Source: Ophiobolus disseminans
Taxonomy: Eukaryota > Ascomycota > Dothideomycetes > Pleosporales > Phaeosphaeriaceae
NCBI GenBank assembly: GCA_010093685.1
Contig: MU006224.1
Span: forward strand, 1,208,476 to 1,272,475
Length of the DNA stretch: 64,000 nucleotides
Direction: 5' to 3'
Of the stretch, positions 22,278 through 32,626 are shown in pieces; the stretch's first letter is position 1, and every line of letters begins with the position of its first letter. The position numbers and the translations under genes are program-made. Under the pieces are notes generated by a model. It was not told the origin of the DNA, did not search any database, and saw only the letters and a program-made list of their open reading frames with translations.

Positions 22278-23526
22278 TTAAACTGCATGCCCAATATCCT
22301 TTGCGAACTCGTCATTGATCTTTCCCTCAAGCTTGGCCCCGCAATTAGTCTCCACATCTACCCTTGGTGTCACCAAGACCTCCATTTTCTTACTTCCACC
22401 ATCCTTCGTGCTGATTTCACTCAGTCGGTAGAATCTGCCATTATTCAAGTCCTGCATCGCGTATTCGTCGTGCGTAGTTGTTGTCGACTTCTTGGCCGTA
22501 GATGATTTGCCCGGCTGGAAGGTAGACTTGGTGTGCGTAATGAACGCTTGAAGGTGTAGTACTTTTGCGAACATGCGGAAGAGCGGCTTGAACGAGAGAG
22601 CGCATGCGGAGAGCAAGTACATGCCGGGTTCGATGATGGTCCAGTTCACGAGTGCGACGTGGTTCCACGTGATGTCGACGAGCGGCCCAGTTTCGGCGAG
22701 TGTCTTTGCGAACACTACGGTGCGTATAATAGATGCGATGATCCCTCTAATTTTTGTTAGCTGGGTTTCGGAAAATTTCTCGCGAGAAGAACGCCACATA
22801 CACGCTTCCTGTCAAGAAGATGAGTAGTAGACCTATGCGCCTTCCGACGCTGATTTTGAGTTCCCAGACTGTTCTCAGTGGTAAGACAAGTACCGCCAGA
22901 TCTGTGATAATGTTGGGTACGCTGGAGCTATTCGCGAAGACTTGCGTGTTGAAACATTTCCCACCAGTGATGGTCTTGTCCCAATTGAACGCAAAGGGAG
23001 CGCACTGAAAAACCGCGGCCACGGTAAAGGAGATCCACGTCGCAAAGATCAGGGCCAGAAGTGCCTTGGCCGCGATGCGCTCGTACTTGTTGGTCAATAT
23101 ATGCAGGTACAAGAGCACGACCAGTAGTTTTGGGAAGGCGACGGCTGCTGGATGTAGGAGCTCGAGCACCATTATGCCCTTGAAATGTTCGGCAATTTTG
23201 GCAAGATCCTGCGTGACAACGTAGGCCATGTGTCGCCCTGTGCCCGCCATCTCGACCATCACTACTTGGACATTAGCTTGACAATCGACTTTGGTGCCGT
23301 TCATCTTACTGATGCTAGTAATGCAGACCCCAATCTCAGCCAACCAAGCGAAAGGTATGATGACATCTTGGATGCCGAAAGATGTACTGCTGAGGTAGCG
23401 AGCATAGTACCTTAAACCAACGAATATCGTAGTAAGTAAGATCATCACTGATGCCGAAGCAAGGACGGAGGGACCTCTGTCTTCAGCTAGGAAGGCTGAT
23501 AGGGCCGAGGCTTCCGCATCAGGCAT
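22278..23526 (-). CDS. fungal rhodopsin/Pth11-like seven-TM membrane protein
   Basis: Two exons, 23526-22802 and 22746-22278; 397 aa. Seven hydrophobic helices fill residues 20-285, beginning with VLASASVMILLTTIFVGLRYYARY. Family-type signatures include FGIQDVIIPFAWL after helix 1, a cysteine-bearing extracellular loop, FQCAPFAFNWD and NIITDLAVLVLPL, then WTIIEPGMYLLSACALSFKPLF before a hydrophilic cytoplasmic tail of about 110 aa. These match the fungal integral-membrane (rhodopsin-like, Pth11-related) family. Pth11 itself is a surface-sensing receptor of a rice pathogen, but most members are orphan and this one lacks a CFEM domain. The intron splits the sixth/seventh helix region in phase. 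Confidence 0.85.
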
Positions 23527-25617
23527 AATGGAAAAGTTAGGATAGGCTTCCAGCGCCTGCTACCTGAGCCATAAATAAACGACTGACGGGGAGAGAAGAA
23601 CGAACGACTGATGATCTCCAAACGGATACATGCTGGATGGGGCATCTGTCAAATACTAGCTGGAAGATCGAACACGACAGTGCGCATCGCGGCAGGCCAT
23701 CGAACGTGTCGTAAAGCAGGAGCGCCTGTGCCGCGTCTGCACCGTCTATTGTTGGTCACATTGTAGAGAACTTCTAGAAAGTAAGATGTGATTGATGCGC
23801 AGACCACGGCATCTAGGCCTGTTCTGGTCGAACTATAGCGATTCGGGCGATGTCCAGTAGGATCATACACGGCTTGTGGTAGCCGAAGGTACGTGCCGAG
23901 AACATGCATCCGGTCCGGGGCGCTAGGACCTTTTCCAGGACTCATACCTGGGGATATGTAGGGCTGCTATGGCATGAGATTGTTCTGTTCCTCGCCGATA
24001 CAATTGTGGGTGCATTTTGTTAATATAGTAAAATCTCTTGAGGCTTGGATTCGAGTACTGGCGAAATTGAGTCGGCGGGTTAGTGTTTTTTGCTCATCGA
24101 GCTGGATGGGGTGGCTGGGGCTTAGGCCGTCAGACACGCTCAAATCGTTCTGAGAGACAGACATTACTTGTGTCATCGTGATTTGAGGCGACGAGATCTG
24201 CCTTACGTGAGAAGACGTTCCTGAGAGTGAGTTCCGCCACGCGTGACATGGATAAGTTGGTCACAAGCTCATGCATGGAAGTGTGTAGGCGCGTCGCTCC
24301 TATGCAACAGTCCTTCTGGTATCTTCTTCGTGATATATGGAGAAGATATACCCAGGTACGATGGTCTATCGCGTACATGAACGAAGCTCACAGACATCAT
24401 TAGTGGGCTCGCTGCAGGCAGTCGCTGTGCATCTAGGTGGTCATGTAGGTCAGACGTGCCGATGTTGGTGCGGGTTTCGCGGGTAAAGTGATGAGAAGGT
24501 TGGGGTGGAAAACGATGAGACATGTGAAGTCGGAGGTCGCGACCAGACCAAGCCAGAACCGTGCCCGCGCTAAGTGTCTGGAGTGCAAGTGCAGCCATGA
24601 ACCCTTCACATCTCTTGGACGTCATGCTCACACTCGCGTATCCTTTCCAGTAATCTTCTAGATGTCGAGTTGCACCCTGACGCCATCCAGATGGTCGCCA
24701 TAACGCTGTCCACTCTCGTTGGAGGCACGACAGGCTCACATCCCATTGGGACGGAGCATCCCTTATTCCATACTTGGCATCTCCAATGATCGCCAACCAG
24801 TGTCTCTCCACGACACTTTATATCTCCGACAGCAGCTACGACGCTTTACTCCTCTGTGATGGCGTCCCTTTCAGCTTGACCCGGTTTCGACGTTCACTGG
24901 CGCCAAGGTCAATCAGCAACAGCCCCGCGAATTTCGCTTGTCAGCCCCCGGACCCTTGCCGTTCAACGCCCTTACAACCAACAGATACTGGAGGCGCAAG
25001 ACTGTTAGAGTGGTATCAACGCAGCTGCAGACGCGTTCTGTCTGTGGCGTGTGTGCGTCCGAGAACTTAGAGGCAAAAGGTCTCGGCCGTCTTCCTCCTT
25101 TGGATCTGGCTTTCGGTGGACGAGCTAGTATGCCGGTGAGGACAAGGCGCACGATGGAGTGTGCGTTGGTGTGTTGTGCAATGGCTGGTGAAAGGAGTTC
25201 AAAAGATATATGTGGATTCCAGTCTCCTAGCGTTGTTTACGGTCTTTGTCTTCGTTTTATATCGTCACATCGGAACGTTGCCAGCATCGCACAACAGGGC
25301 TTTTCATGACTATGTGCTAATCTTCCAACGACACAAACCACACGCATATCCGGACGACGTTGGAGGAAAGGCTCACTCACACCTGGAAGAGCATCATCAC
25401 CCCGCTAGTTTCCGCCGGAACGCAGGCTTGCTCACCTTTACCTGCGTCAGCAGCTAATATCTCCCTCATCACGCGCATTTGTCAGACTATATCAACCTCG
25501 CCCCTCATACAACTCCGACACAATCACCTCAACCACATTCGCTGGAAACAAAGACTCTTCAACAACTGCAAGCATCAACAACGAACCGATAAATCAACAC
25601 GACCAAACTCATCTACC
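23527..25617. other. long intergenic stretch, no convincing gene
   Basis: These 2.1 kb separate the divergent membrane-protein and secreted-protein genes. The longest frames (minus 24811-24269, 180 codons; plus 24938-25309, 123 codons) show no signature, overlap opposite-strand frames and cannot be extended by plausible introns. The final 150 bp before 25618 are CA-rich and probably the leader of the next gene. Confidence 0.35.
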
Positions 25618-26178
25618 ATGCTCACCACGATCCTCATCTGGGCCCTCGCGCTCTTGCCCTTCCTCAACGCCATGCCAACCACGCCACTAAGTCAGCCTGC
25701 CCTCGAGAAGCGGTGCTCCAACGTCCTCCAAAACCCCTCATTCGAATCCGGCGTATCTCCCTGGCTCGAGATGGCCTTTGGCTCCTGGGCCTCCTTCGGC
25801 GTCTTCACCCAATCAGCCGGTGGCCACGACGGTCGCAACTTCTACTGGGGCCAGTCCAACGCCACGGCTGCCGTGTCTACACTGAGCGTGTCGCAATCCG
25901 CAGTCCGTATTCCGTCAGGCACGACAGTGGAGTGCTCGGTATGGGTGGCGAGCAGCAGACCGGGCAACGTCGCCAGCACCGCAGTCGAGGTCTTCTTGGA
26001 CGGCATCACTTGTGGAAGTGCGGCCTACTTGGGCACCACTGGTTGGGTCAAGGTCGGAGGCAAGATCACTGCGAATGGTGATAGTCACACGTTCACGGTT
26101 GTGATCACCAGTGATACCACGGGACCGCAGGGAAGCCAGATCTGGATCGATGACGCAGTGCTAGGTGCGAGCTGCTAG
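25618..26178 (+). CDS. secreted CenC-like carbohydrate-binding-module protein
   Basis: Single exon, 186 aa, starting at the ATG at 25618 (the frame is open further upstream, but this ATG begins a classic signal peptide, MLTTILIWALALLPFLNA). A Kex2-type site, LEKR, precedes Cys at the start of the mature chain. The mature domain begins NVLQNPSFESGVSPW and continues as a beta-sandwich of the CenC-like/CBM_4_9 type, with aromatic residues (W, Y, F) that could stack on sugars. Cys at the start and end (GASC) may pair. There is no catalytic domain, so a wall-, cellulose- or glycan-binding secreted protein is likely; the ligand is unknown. Confidence 0.75.
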   Translation: MLTTILIWALALLPFLNAMPTTPLSQPALEKRCSNVLQNPSFESGVSPWLEMAFGSWASFGVFTQSAGGHDGRNFYWGQSNATAAVSTLSVSQSAVRIPSGTTVECSVWVASSRPGNVASTAVEVFLDGITCGSAAYLGTTGWVKVGGKITANGDSHTFTVVITSDTTGPQGSQIWIDDAVLGASC

Positions 26179-26952
26179 GAGCAAGGGAGACCCTTTGCTG
26201 GGAAGGTCACTACTGTGGCTTGTGGTTATGGGCAAATGTGAGCTCAAGTGCTGAGCGAAAAGTAATGGGTGGGTAGACAAGGAAGGAATACAGGAATACA
26301 TACTGGTGTTCCATAGCTTCATCACAGAGGCTACTTCCATTCTGGTCTCGACTCAGATACATGGATATTGATAGATGGAGGTCACTACTAAATGCCCTTG
26401 GCATCTTTAAAATCTTCAACCTATTGCAGAAAGTACCATCGTGAAGCCCGTCAATATATCATCCACACATCACTCACACTCAAAATTCGCTAACATGACC
26501 TTCAAGGACGATCGAAGGTACCAACTACATCCCAACCACAGCACTCCATACCCTCGCACTCACATCGCGCCACCCAAAACCCACATCTCGTTCGTCCCAT
26601 CACTCGCCATATACAACCTCCCCTTGGCATCCCACGCCAACCCTACAGGCCTGAAGCAACTATTCGGATACCCCGCATTATCTGCATTCCACATAATGTC
26701 TTTCGCCGCGGTCGTACTAGTCAGTGGCTCAGACGGCATGCCCGTGTCCGAGTTCCCTAGTCAACGAATAAGTACATGTACATAAATACATTGGGTGCTT
26801 AAATAGCTGTCGGTAAGTCGCGAAAGCCAGAAATAAAGATCCATCCCCCCATCCATCTACATATATTTTTTAGAATTTAGAATAACTTTTACATGCGCCG
26901 ATGTAGTCGTCAGGCTTCGCCTTTTTTCGGCTTCCACCACTTTCCTAAAGAA
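26179..26952. other. intergenic region
   Basis: These 774 bp are between the secreted-protein gene and the sorbosone-dehydrogenase relic. They are AT-rich near 26860-26900. Only a non-descript 114-codon frame (26441-26785) is present. Confidence 0.35.
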
Positions 26953-28141
26953 TTATTGATGGAACTTACAAGCTACGCGACTAACGCAAAATCCATCCGG
27001 TGGACTCTTATTCCATGACCCGTGGAAAGACACATACGCCGCCGAGCCATTTGGATTGAACTTAATATCTAGCGGGGCGATGTGTGCCGGGAAGCATAGT
27101 TTAGGCGGGACGCGAGAGGAGCAGGCCGAGAATTCAGCAGTGGCGTTTGCAATAACCTTGCAACGGAGCCGGTTGCAAGCTCGGTGTTGAGCGGGAAGGA
27201 CAGGAAGGCGGAATCCCATATGGTGTGGCACTCGGGGTATCCGTGGTTAGTTTGGTCGTTGGGAAGTACGCTTGTGAAATTTGGGGTTATGGAACCGTGG
27301 AAATTTAACTCCTCGCAGGGGTTGGGTGTTGTGGATGTCTTTACCGTTGCGGGACATGTCGTCCATGCCGTTTTCGACGGCCCACTAGTGGCTTTGATTA
27401 GTTTGGAATGTGAGGTGCAAAATGTGTTGTGAAGTTCCAGGCTTAGTTGAGAGGAGGCGAACTTACGATTCCACCCTTACTGTCTTCTCCTACGCCCACA
27501 GTGTTCCGAATGCCCCACGCCAGAACTTCGCCCGTAGAGTACTCTACGGCACCTTTCTCAATGTCTGCAATCTTGAAAACGCGAATCTGGCTTCGAGCCG
27601 TACCGATTTGTCCAGCAGCATTATCTATGTTGTCCTGGCTGCCTCTTCGGGCGAGCAGGAGATCTGGACGCCCTTTCGGTATAAGAAGCGTTCTGCTCAA
27701 GTGGTAGCCACCTAGCTTCATACCATATACTAGAATCTTCTTTTTGCTCACTGTGCCATTCGTACCATCGTAGTCCCAGCTTCAGACGTATAGCTGGCTG
27801 GATACGTACAGCCTTTTACTGTCTGAAGACAATGCTATGCCATGATTAACGGTGGCATCAGAGATGAGCTGTTTGCTAGAATTTACGCAAACATCGGTGT
27901 CGCCGTTGTCAGTGAGTTGAATATAATTGACCCCGTAACTGCCTTGCTCGGTGGTGAGGAGGTTGCCTTGTTTGTCGAAGATGATGTCACGTGGTGTCTT
28001 GAGTCCGTTTATAACGACGCGACCGGAGTAGCCAGAGGCAAAAGTGGGTGCTTGGGCTGGGTTGATAGTAGCGCATGTCTGGGCGAGGGTACCTGCGACG
28101 AAAGTTGAGAGAGTCACAAAGACGTTAGTGAGGCGAACCAT
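26953..28141 (-). pseudogene. decayed secreted sorbosone/glucose-dehydrogenase-like beta-propeller gene
   Basis: The start is intact: signal peptide MVRLTNVFVTLSTFVAGTLA, then SGRVVINGLKTPRDIIFDKQ typical of PQQ-type L-sorbosone-dehydrogenase-like proteins. A TGA at 27784-27782 interrupts the frame between SSQLYV and SWDYDG, where the family expects a continuing blade. The frame resumes unchanged through GEVLAWGIRNTVGVGED. A still-good intron (27466-27385) leads to WAVENGMDDMSRNGKDIH. One base too many in a C-run (plus-strand GGGG, 27318-27321) shifts the frame to CEELNFHG. A second shift near 27155-27180 leads to FPAHIAPLDIKFNPNG and YVSFHGSWNKSPPDG, after which the C-terminus is lost. One stop and two frameshifts argue for a pseudogene; assembly error would have to occur three times. 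Confidence 0.8.
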
Positions 28142-28998
28142 GACGTCCGCTCCTGTTCCTCAGCTGGATCGGTCTAGGAGCGCATAAGATGAATTAAGTA
28201 CATTGACATCCCTCGCTCTCAGTCACATTGAAGTGCTTCCTATCCTTGTGAGGATGGCATATGCTTGTCGACGCTCCCACCCGGAAGATCTGAAATCTGC
28301 AATATAAGAGTGACTTCTGTCCATGATTCGGCCAATCTACGACCCAGAGTTCTCAACTAGCGGTACTCTGCCTACTTGTCGTTTATCGTAAGTTAAAACG
28401 CCAGGCCCATTTATAACAGGATCAAGCAACGTTGCGTGATAGAAACAAGTGCCGACCCGCTGGGCCAGTGTATGAAGTGTTGTCAAGAGAACGTGGTTAT
28501 GACCAAGCTTGGAAAGAGGTTGAAAGGGAAGGTCAAGACTCTCGTCTAGGTGTTGTATAAGTATATTCAAGGGCATGATACAACCTGGCTATCAGCATAA
28601 GTCTAGTTCAATCTGTCGAGCCGAGAGTTGTTGCAGGGTTGCTGGGATAGTGTCCAGGATTGTGGGTTGAGTGCTTGTTTGAAAACTGACTTTGCAAGCC
28701 ATGAACACATGATCTTCGCCTGTCGACGTGGTAAGACTTCATTTGGAGAAGACGGTTTTGTCTATGGTGCACACAAGGACGCGACCCTACTCTTGTAGAG
28801 CGTCCTGGTGCATCTCGGCACAGTCGTCGCTGTTCGACTGGGTATATCATGAGCGCTGAAAGCTCAAACTTCATTGAAGAAGCATGTTATGATGTGCCAC
28901 TCCTGATGCCATATCCATTCCAACGCCAGTTGCCTACTTTTGCCTTTGTGGGTCGTAAGCCATAACCTCGTATCTACGCGTTCGCTATCTCAAATCAC
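28142..28998. other. intergenic region
   Basis: These 857 bp lie upstream of the pseudogene and downstream of eIF3k. I see only short frames with no signature. Confidence 0.35.
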
Positions 28999-29985
28999 TC
29001 ATGCAGGCTGCTCGTACGCGCGCTTGATAACTCTCGCGAACTCTGTAGGGTTTGTTAGCGAAATGGTCGATGTGTCGCCTTCATTGTGGCACTCACGGTC
29101 AAATTTGACGTTCTCCCTGACAACGGTGCCCTTGGCCTCGTTGTCCTTGTTGATGGGGACCGTGATCTTGGCGCCATCAAGATTCCAGCCACACACGCTG
29201 CCGACGAAGTGCTCAAAGTCGCTGCCTTCCAGGTTTAGCCACGACTCCAAGATGCTCCTGTCGACCTCCCGCACCGCCTGGCTAACGGTGGCGGCAATCC
29301 GTACGCGCATCAGCTCCTCGAAGCCTGACACGTCTGCGATCAGATCGGCGTACAGGTCGTCCGAGTCTAGTGTGGACCAGAAGGTGGAGTAGTCGGCGCC
29401 CTCGAGCAGATTCCTCAGCTCGTTCAGCTTCTGGACGGCTTCCGACAATGGCGCATCGCCGGCTGCGGGATTGTGTGCTGCCGAGTTGAGGGGCGCAAGA
29501 ACGTGGCTAGGGAGAAGCGAGAGGCCGAGAGCGAAGTCGGGGCTGGGGAAGACGGTGAGGGCCTTGACAAGGATGTTGGTGACGGTCTCGTCGCGGGAGA
29601 GGTGCGGGTTGAACTGGTAACTGCGTTCTCGTTGTCAGTGCAAGATAGGTGAAATGCTGCAGTCTAAGCAATGATAGGAGACAGCTTTCAGATAGAGCTA
29701 ATAATTAAACTTCAGTGGGCGGAGTGATTCAAGCCCCATCCCTCGGTTAATAGGAAACGTTGTGGTTCTTTGTTCATCATACGAGATATGAAAATGGAAA
29801 TTTGCGACGACGTACAGCTTCAGGAGGGCGAGGTTGGCGTAGCAGTCGTATGTCTGGTTCTCGCACTGCTGCATGACATAGTCCTGGAAGACATTGGTCG
29901 TCTCCGGGTTGTACCGGTCGAGGCCGTCAAGGATCTGCTGTATGCTATCCGGCCGCTCGGGCGCAAAGTCGTATGCGGCTCCCAT
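28999..29985 (-). CDS. EIF3K: translation initiation factor eIF3 subunit K
   Basis: Three exons: 29985-29816, 29620-29097, 29042-28999; 245 aa, the usual eIF3k length. Hallmarks are RPDSIQQILDGLDRYNPET, VFQDYVMQQCENQTYDCYANLALLKL, then YQFNPHL after intron 1, a PCI/winged-helix C-terminal half, and the end FDQFARVIKRAYEQPA. eIF3k is a non-core subunit of the eIF3 scaffold that binds the 40S ribosome. Intron 1 is unusually long for this window (195 nt). The start at MGAAYDF was preferred over an in-frame ATG 48 nt upstream because fungal eIF3k begins with MGAA-like residues. It shares a 199-bp divergent promoter with TSR4. Confidence 0.93.
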
Positions 29986-30184
29986 TGTGGATGTCGGTGG
30001 GCGGGGCGGCGCTGGTGGTGAAGACTTTGGCAATTTGAGCGAGCGAGCGCACAGTCAGTGCGGGCAGACCATGCACGAGCCACAGCAGTAGCCACAGTTA
30101 CAGCCACAGCCATTGCGCCCCTCCATAACTTTTTTCGCAACACCCCGCAAACACTCGACAGTGCAGTGAGAGAACCATACCACC
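29986..30184. promoter_or_regulatory. bidirectional promoter between eIF3k and TSR4
   Basis: Only 199 bp separate the two start codons. The stretch holds repeated CCACAGC-type units (30077-30109: GAGCCACAGCAGTAGCCACA...). No TATA box is obvious. Both genes serve translation, so co-expression is plausible. Confidence 0.55.
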
Positions 30185-31528
30185 ATGCCGCCATACGATA
30201 GCGAGTCTTCCGACGACGGCGAAGACTACACCGAAACGAACGTCTTGCTGGGCTACGCGACCAAAGATGCGACAGGAGATGCTGTGTCGCACCTTGGAGG
30301 CACACCTGTACGCTCTCTCGACGATCCCGAGATGCTGAATCTAACCAACAACACGTAGGCATGGATTGATGACAAGACAGCTCCTTCGGGCGCACTAGCT
30401 AAGTGTAAAGTTTGCAATGGCCTGTTGAGTCTGCTGCTCGAACTGAACGGCGACCTTCCCCAACACTTCCCAGGCCACGAGCGCAGGCTGTACATCTGGA
30501 CCTGCCGACGGAAGTCATGCAGAAGAAAGGAGGGCAGTGTCAGAGGTGTCCGCGGCGTGCGCATTGCGAAGGGGTCGAGCACCAAGACGCAGACGAAGCC
30601 CGAGAAGCGCAACATACAACCACAAGAGAAGCCGCAGCCCAAGATTGGCGCATCCCTGTTCGGCGTCACGAATGGAGCAGGCGCGACCGCACCATCGAAT
30701 CCTTTTGCGAACCCATTCTCCACCAACGCAGCTAGCAATGCTCCAGCGAACCCGTTCTCGTCAGCACCCTCAAACTCCAAACCAGTCGCTGCACCGCCCT
30801 CAATCGAGGTGACCTCTGAACAGACTCCCGACGAAGCATCTACGACACTGCCCGAGACCTTCGCCTCCAAAGTCCGCCTATCATCGCCACCCGCCGAGCA
30901 ACCACCTCGACCGCACGAACTATGGCCATCAGAGTCGTCCTTTCCTGAAAGATTTCCGCGCTATCACCTGGACGCCGAGTATGAAACTCTCGATGCGCCG
31001 TCCACTCCACAGATACCAGAGAACGCGCGGATGGACATAGACACCGAGGTCAGTGGCAGTGGGGGTGGTAAAGAGGACAAAGAGGTGTTCGAGAGCTCCA
31101 TCGATATGGCGTTCCAGAAATTTGCCGATCGTGTTGGTCAGAATCCGGAACAGGTGCTTCGCTATGAGTTCAAAGGCAAGCCGCTGCTGTACAGTGACAC
31201 TGACGCGGTTGGCAAATTGCTCGCCGGACACTCAGAGAATGGGAGGTCATCCAATGTTAAAGTAACAACAGCAAGCTCAAAAGGTGGAGCAGGCTTCCCG
31301 CGCTGTCAGACATGTGGCGCAGAACGAGTTTTCGAGGTTCAGCTGACAACTCATGCCATCACTGAGTTGGAAGCAGACGAGATGAGTATTGATGGCATGG
31401 AGTGGGGCACAATCGTCTTGGGCGTGTGCAGTAAAGATTGCAGGCCAGGCGACGTTCCCGAAGGCGAAGTGGGATATGTGGAAGAGTGGGTCGGCATACA
31501 GTGGGAAGAGGTCGCCTCGAAGAAATAG
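30185..31528 (+). CDS. TSR4: PDCD2-like ribosome assembly chaperone Tsr4
   Basis: Two exons, 30185-30307 and 30359-31528; 430 aa. The N-terminus has NVLLGYATKDATGDAVSHLGGTP and AWIDDKTAPSG, the usual opening of PDCD2/Tsr4 proteins, then CKVCNGLLSLLLELNGDLP and a Cys-containing turn (YIWTCRRKSC). A low-complexity insert with NPF repeats (about residues 130-220) follows. The C-terminal PDCD2_C domain shows AFQKFADRVGQNPEQVLRY, PRCQTCGAERVFEVQL and WGTIVLGVCSKDC, with paired zinc-type cysteines. In yeast Tsr4 is a dedicated chaperone of ribosomal protein uS5 (Rps2) needed for 20S pre-rRNA processing. Its position back to back with eIF3k fits a translation role. Confidence 0.92.
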
Positions 31529-31753
31529 CTTACCCACAAGCACGAAAGACATTGATTGAAAGTATCGTATTATCCTTGTTATTGAGACCTGTTGAGACGA
31601 CCACGTGTTGGTCATGTCGCTCCTGCTCTTTTCATCAACCGCTCCTTCTCCCGTTCGAATAATATGACGTACGTTTATCGACGTCGGATCAAGAGGCCGG
31701 TCTACCTGGAGTCTCTCGAACAACACACTTCCGCACAATACCCGACAGGCAGC

Positions 31754-32339
31754 ATGAAGCTCAACGCAATACTTTTCTCCGCGCTCTTACCAACCATCAC
31801 CAGAAGCCAACAGCATGCCATAAGTCAGCAACAAGCCCATAACATACCCGCAGAACAGGACCTCTTGTCTCGCATTCACAGGCTCAGTGGCGAAATCGTA
31901 GCGATGCGCAACGAGATGAAAAGCATCACCAGGGTCCAGCAGCCCGTGGGAGCCTCCACCCTCAACGCACATCTGGATATCGAGTCAGTCTATCACGACT
32001 CTATCTATGGATGCGACCCGGCTAACACCCCCTAGCAAACTACGCAACGACATCATCACCGCGATGCGCGAAGAGATCTGGGCCGTCAACCAAATGCAAC
32101 TCGCTGCCTTCTACGAGAACCACGCCCGCGACAACAGCCGTTCGAACGAGTGTTGCAAAGTATGTTCGGAGGCGAAAGCAGTTCCGTCAAAGAAGGCGAA
32201 GAATACCAAAATCTTGCTCTTAGTCCTAATCGCCGCATACTCCGCATTCGTCCTCGGCTGGCTCGTCGTAATCATCCGCAAATACGTCAAGCACCAGCTC
32301 CTACAACAGCGACGGGTCATGATAGCAAAACAGAGATGA
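31754..32339 (+). CDS. small signal-peptide and single-TM protein, unknown
   Basis: Two exons, 31754-31983 and 32036-32339; 177 aa. The N-terminus (MKLNAILFSALLPTITRS) looks like a signal peptide. A helical, coiled-coil-capable segment follows (LLSRIHRLSGEIVAMRNEM and, after the intron, KLRNDIITAMREEIWAV), then a short CCKVC motif. A strong transmembrane helix follows (ILLLVLIAAYSAFVLGWLVVII) with a basic cytosolic tail. This would make a type I membrane protein with a luminal coiled coil. I recognise no family. The splice joins the two helical halves in phase (LDI-D-KLRND). Confidence 0.7.
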
Positions 32340-32593
32340 GATGACATTGAGATGAGAGGAGATGCTACTACTACTACTACGAAAAACGCCGGGTATATAT
32401 ACTCTTTTTCAATCAAAACAACAGCCGTAAAAGTCGTTTATCGTGAACGTGAACATCGTCAGTCGTGAAATCATTAATCCCGCCGTGAAAGGAAAACGCT
32501 GTCCCAAATACGATCTGAATCCAGATCCGAAACGCTAGACCAAAAAGCAAAACATTACAGCCCATAAGGCCCGGCTTAACCTACACACGCCAT

Positions 32594-32614
32594 CACCAGC
32601 ACCAGCACCAGCAC
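32594..32614 (+). repeat. short CACCAG microsatellite
   Basis: CACCAG-type hexamer repeats lie in the 3' flank of the 471-aa gene. A CTA trinucleotide run also occurs at 32365-32380. Both are simple-sequence tracts without evident function. Confidence 0.7.
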
Positions 32615-32626
32615 TTATCTTATCTT

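Noticed and set aside
24269..24811. 180-codon minus-strand frame
   Set aside because: No homology-like blocks, no splice extension that improves it, and overlapping open frames on the other strand.
27746..27790. A very short intron or programmed readthrough to remove the TGA in the sorbosone-dehydrogenase-like gene
   Set aside because: Candidate introns would be 30-40 nt or leave the wrong phase, and two further frameshifts downstream need separate explanations.
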